From: Ophryocystis elektroscirrha
Taxonomy: Eukaryota > Apicomplexa > Conoidasida > Neogregarinorida > Ophryocystidae
Direction of reading: 5' to 3'
Assembly: GCA_030141585.1 (NCBI GenBank)
Contig: JAQIFP010000010.1
Location: forward strand, 1 to 64,000
Length of the DNA stretch: 64,000 nt
Below are positions 60,497 to 64,000 of the stretch, piece after piece. The notes beneath the pieces are model-generated. The model was given only the letters and a program-made list of their open reading frames with translations. It did no database searches and had not been told where the DNA came from. Both the position numbers and the translations under genes were made by a program. The stretch's first letter is position 1. Each line of letters opens with the position of its first letter.

Positions 60497-61768
60497 TTAA
60501 AACTTAAAATCTGAATTCGCAAACATCGCCCACGGAAATTTTTTTCGTAATGTCTACCGTACAGTATAAATTACTTATCTTTTTTACTGCGCTAAAAATT
60601 TTTTCAATAGGAAAATTCCATTTTTTACAAAATGAAACAGTGATTCTGATGATATTATCGCAGGTTTAGGTAATTTACCTGGGGTCCATGTAATGTTGCC
60701 TTGACGTTGTGTTTGATACTGTTTTATTATCATCCTATACCATGAATCAGGTTTAAATATGTAAATTAATTAAAAGTATTAAAATCATAAGCTGTAAATT
60801 ATTACTTTCATTTGCATTTTGAGTTCCAATGATTTCATTTTTAGCCTGTTTATACTTAGTTTAAGCTTAAACGCTTTACTTTAGTTGCTGCATTGCCTTA
60901 GGTATAGATTCAGGCTTCATATTAGGTTTTATTACAGACACTCTTGGAGGACCAGACGTATCGTTCTAGTATTATAATAAATACTATTTTTAATATATAT
61001 ACAAAGATGTAGGAAGGCTCATATTTAAATGTCTTAGTTTTATTTGTTTTCAAATAGTCGGAATAAGCCTGAATCGATGTATACATATTTATAAATATAT
61101 ATAGTTTAAGTATAATTATAACATTAATTATAAAATATATTAATATATATATATATATAAATAGCGTGTAGTAATGAATACTTCAATATATTATATAACA
61201 TTTTTTTTAATAGGAATCTTACTTGATACTCTCTGTAATCTTCATTATACTTTTCAAGAAGTAGCTTCATTTTATTCATGGAAGCCTCATGTTGTTTAGG
61301 AACACTACGTTGATGGTTACAAAGTATGGCCACTTGTCTGCAAGTCTTTGCGTATTATAGTTATATATATATAACCTATTAGCATATTCGTAAAATTGTT
61401 TAATTGAATCTGCGTGACTAACATCTACGGATTTAGGATCAAGTTTCTCTAACTCTGATGAAAAAATAATACTAATATATATTTGAACCATTCTGTAGCG
61501 TTATGGAGGCGTTATATGTACGAAACACTTTAGCTGATAACCCATGCATAAATCCTTTTAAATGCTTGTTAACCATTCCAGTCTATTGAATAATAAAGTT
61601 CATTAAAGTTATGCTAAAGAGCTCACAGATATTTTATCAAATATATCATCCTCAGGTTTTTTATTCTTACAAAACTTGAATAAATTTTTTATAACTAGAG
61701 GATCAACCTAAATAATAAAACTTTTATATTATAATGTGTTTAAGATAATAAGCTCGTCGATAAATAAA

Positions 61769-61820
<52 letters not shown>

Positions 61821-62591
61821 ATAATTACTTTGGTTGAATTTAAATAACGAATAGAGTCTTTTCCTAGGAAGTCCAGCGTAATCATATTATTGGGTTTCTA
61901 AACATTATAATATATATATATATATATATATAAATATATTGATACGTACATCAAAAATAATATGCTCTACTCTTAAAGAGCAACAACCAACGGTGTCAGC
62001 TTCTTCACTACTATCTTTTTCATTGCCAATACGTAGAGCTAAAAAATCAAGCATATAAATGACAGTTCCTAATTGTATGTCAACAATATCATCACCTAGA
62101 ATAATTCAAAACCCCAAGTTATAAAATTACTTTTCATTTTTTTGAAGTAATCGTCACGTATGGCTTTGATATGGTTTTTTAGCTTTCTAGCTTTTTCATA
62201 TTTTTCAAAATCACTTTGGCCTATGTACAATTAATTATAGAATAGGAACCTTTAATAGCTGAGCCAGACCCTAGAAAAGTGTACTTAAATTGTCCGTTAA
62301 TAGTGTCGCGGTAATATGCCAGCCAACTGACTGTATTATCATGAACTATATCTTTCCAACTATGTCCAGCTAATTCTGGAGGCAACCGGGGTACAGGTGC
62401 ATCTTCATGGCAGTTCAAGACAACCTCGTCAGGGAATATGCGTTTCTGAGATCAGCAAATTATAAAAGGCATTAATAATTATTTTAATTACTAAAATAAA
62501 GATCAAGTAATTTAATAAGTAAATATTGAGGTTATAAATATTTTCAGTTAATATTTATATATATAATAATTATAATAATTATAATAATTAA

Positions 62592-62624
<33 letters not shown>

Positions 62625-63794
62625 TTATAATAATAGTAATAATAATAATAATAATAAATAATTATTTGATACTTTTAAAAGACCCATTTTAGGATGTTCG
62701 CCACGGCCTCTAAATAAACTAGGTGGCTCTGTTTTATAAGTTCCAACTTTTTCTTTTAACCAGTTAAATAAAGCGTATATATAGACTCCTTCTTTTGTTT
62801 CTTTATTGATTTTTTCTTGTTGAAGTTCTTCCCGTGTCATTGCTTGTCGTTTTGCTTTAGTAATATCTCTTTGATTTTCCAAATACTAATTAATAAATAG
62901 TTTTATAAATATATCAAATAAAAAATGAGTGATATTTCATTTAATACTGCTTAGTATATATGGTACAGAGTATTTATATAATCAACTATATATATATATA
63001 TATATATTTAACACCCTTATTAATATTTGTCATTATAGACATAAATATACGAAGCTTTGTATTAATACTATATATATATGTAAAATAGAATAAACATTAT
63101 AATCAATTAAAAATAATAAATTAACATTATAATAAAGCAAATATAACTATATACCCACTGACAAATGTACACACATATTTTTTTATGTATTTATATTTGT
63201 CAGCGGGTATATAGTTATATTTGCTTTATTATAATGTTAATTTATTATTTTTAATTGATTATAATGTTTATTCTATTTTACAGATATATATATATATATA
63301 TATTTATATAAATAAATTTATGTATATATACAAAATATACTAATTGTAATAGTTATAGTAATTCTAATAGTAATATAATTATAATATATATATACATATA
63401 CATGTATATATATATAATGTATATATATATTGAACTTTATTATATATACAAAATAACTGAAATCTTTGATTATAATAAAAAACTATGCACTATTAAATTA
63501 TATATAGAAATTTAAAATTTTGTTTACCTTTTTTATTTCCGTAAAGTCTACTTCGTTTAATTGACTTTTAGTTAAAATGTGATCAGGTGGAAGTTTTGAT
63601 ACAAAATCTTTCCAGAAATTGTTTCGAAATATTTCTTTTTCTTGAAAGGGAGTGTCTATTGCAGCACACCAAAAATTTGCCATTTCTTCTGCTTCGGGAG
63701 GTAATCTGACTTTTGAAGAATTATAAATTACAGGAGCATTGTGGGGTACATAGGGAGGTGTGAATAATAAACCAGAATGCTCCAAATACTCCCA
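60497..63794 (-). CDS. TOP1: DNA topoisomerase I (type IB), 5' end beyond the window or not resolved
   Basis: Readable exons include 63528-63794 ([20 protein letters not shown]), 62673-62885 ([18 protein letters not shown]) and one ending at 62445 ([18 protein letters not shown]). Others carry [13 protein letters not shown] with [16 protein letters not shown]-type [15 protein letters not shown], the active-site exon [10 protein letters not shown], and the last two exons [17 protein letters not shown] and [17 protein letters not shown]. Order and motifs are those of nuclear TOP1, which relaxes supercoils by a Tyr-linked nick. The catalytic Tyr lies in SRQHYMDPR where the usual form is SKLNYLDPR. 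A 29-nt intron joins AIKG to [13 protein letters not shown]. The usual basic N-terminal region is not visible up to 64000, so the gene is partial here. Confidence 0.93.
63079..63282. repeat. Near-perfect 88-bp inverted repeat in a TOP1 intron
   Basis: The left arm 63079-63166 (starting TGTAAAATAGAATAAACATT) and right arm 63195-63282 (ending AATGTTTATTCTATTTTACA) are reverse complements over 88 positions with one visible mismatch (CCCACTGAC against GTCAGCGGG). The loop is 28 nt (63167-63194). Both outer ends abut (TA)n runs. It lies in TOP1 intron 62886-63527. No ORF is inside. It could be a palindromic MITE or a local fold-back. Confidence 0.93.
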
Positions 63795-64000
63795 CTTAAT
63801 AAAAAAAAAAAATAAATAAAATTATAATATATTGAAATAAATAACGACTTTGTGTTTTCAATTAATTTTTTATAGTAGAAATTTGCATATAATTAATTAA
63901 TTTATTAAGTATCACAATTATGTTATAGCAAGTATCTGCACAGTACAATCTTTTAACACATTATATGCGTTAAAGACCTGATGTATGTAGTTTACATATA

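Noticed and set aside
1..64000. CRISPR array, insertion sequence, operon or prokaryotic signals
   Set aside because: Telomere, spliceosomal introns, nuclear-type tRNAs without CCA and eukaryotic gene families show this is a nuclear chromosome; no such elements were seen.

Overview
This window is the end of a eukaryotic nuclear chromosome. It opens with a tandem array of the 7-base telomere unit CCCTAAA (TTTAGGG on the other strand) and runs inward through a gene-dense, extremely AT-rich region. Almost every gene is cut by short GT-AG introns (about 29 to 650 nt). Stop codons are standard, TGA included. The eL41 gene at 13271-13423 has the N-terminal extension I associate with apicomplexans. 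The PKA-like kinase, Patched-type transporter, (TA)n-filled introns and telomere unit also fit an apicomplexan. The uniform TTTAGGG unit argues against Plasmodium. An AT-rich adeleid or haemogregarine (Hepatozoon-like), or another non-Plasmodium apicomplexan, is my best guess, but this is inference only.

Layout, left arm: telomere (1-125); a telomere-facing gene for a secreted Ser-rich repeat protein (416-1357); a small unknown gene (2438-2825); tRNA-Ser; then RBM25 (U1-snRNP-associated splicing factor), a HIT nucleotide hydrolase and a large Patched/NPC1-type membrane protein. Ribosomal protein eL41, an unknown 242-residue protein and a long repeat protein with a 21-bp tandem array interrupted by an assembly gap follow (15015-18295).

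Middle: a minus-strand block holds an unknown protein, PIGL (GPI anchor synthesis), a degenerate ARF-like GTPase carrying a tRNA-Thr inside one intron, NAA10 (catalytic subunit of NatA), TRAPPC8 (vesicle tethering) and an active-looking myotubularin phosphoinositide phosphatase with extra Cys-rich segments. A tRNA-Arg and a small possibly organellar protein lie on the plus strand within this block. Next come a small protein with a PP1-docking motif (plus), WDR83/MORG1 (plus), a divergent PKA-like AGC kinase (minus) and a degenerate mitochondrial carrier (minus).

Right part: plus-strand PSMD9 (PDZ-less proteasome chaperone), TAF8 (TFIID subunit) and PABPN1 (nuclear poly(A)-binding protein), then tRNA-Leu. 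The rest is minus strand: a large helical protein whose introns carry a 12-bp tandem repeat and a second 100-N gap, a coiled-coil protein, a small tail-anchored-like protein, a multispan J-domain protein and topoisomerase I (TOP1), which runs off the right edge. One TOP1 intron holds a nearly perfect 88-bp inverted repeat.

Most genes are housekeeping genes (splicing and poly(A) control, transcription, vesicle traffic and phosphoinositide control, GPI synthesis, N-terminal acetylation). Only the first gene has the character of a subtelomeric, lineage-specific gene. Neighbours are close: convergent stops lie as little as 19 bp apart and head-to-tail genes 70-130 bp apart. Exon boundaries were worked out by hand; where total coding length is given, the phases close exactly.
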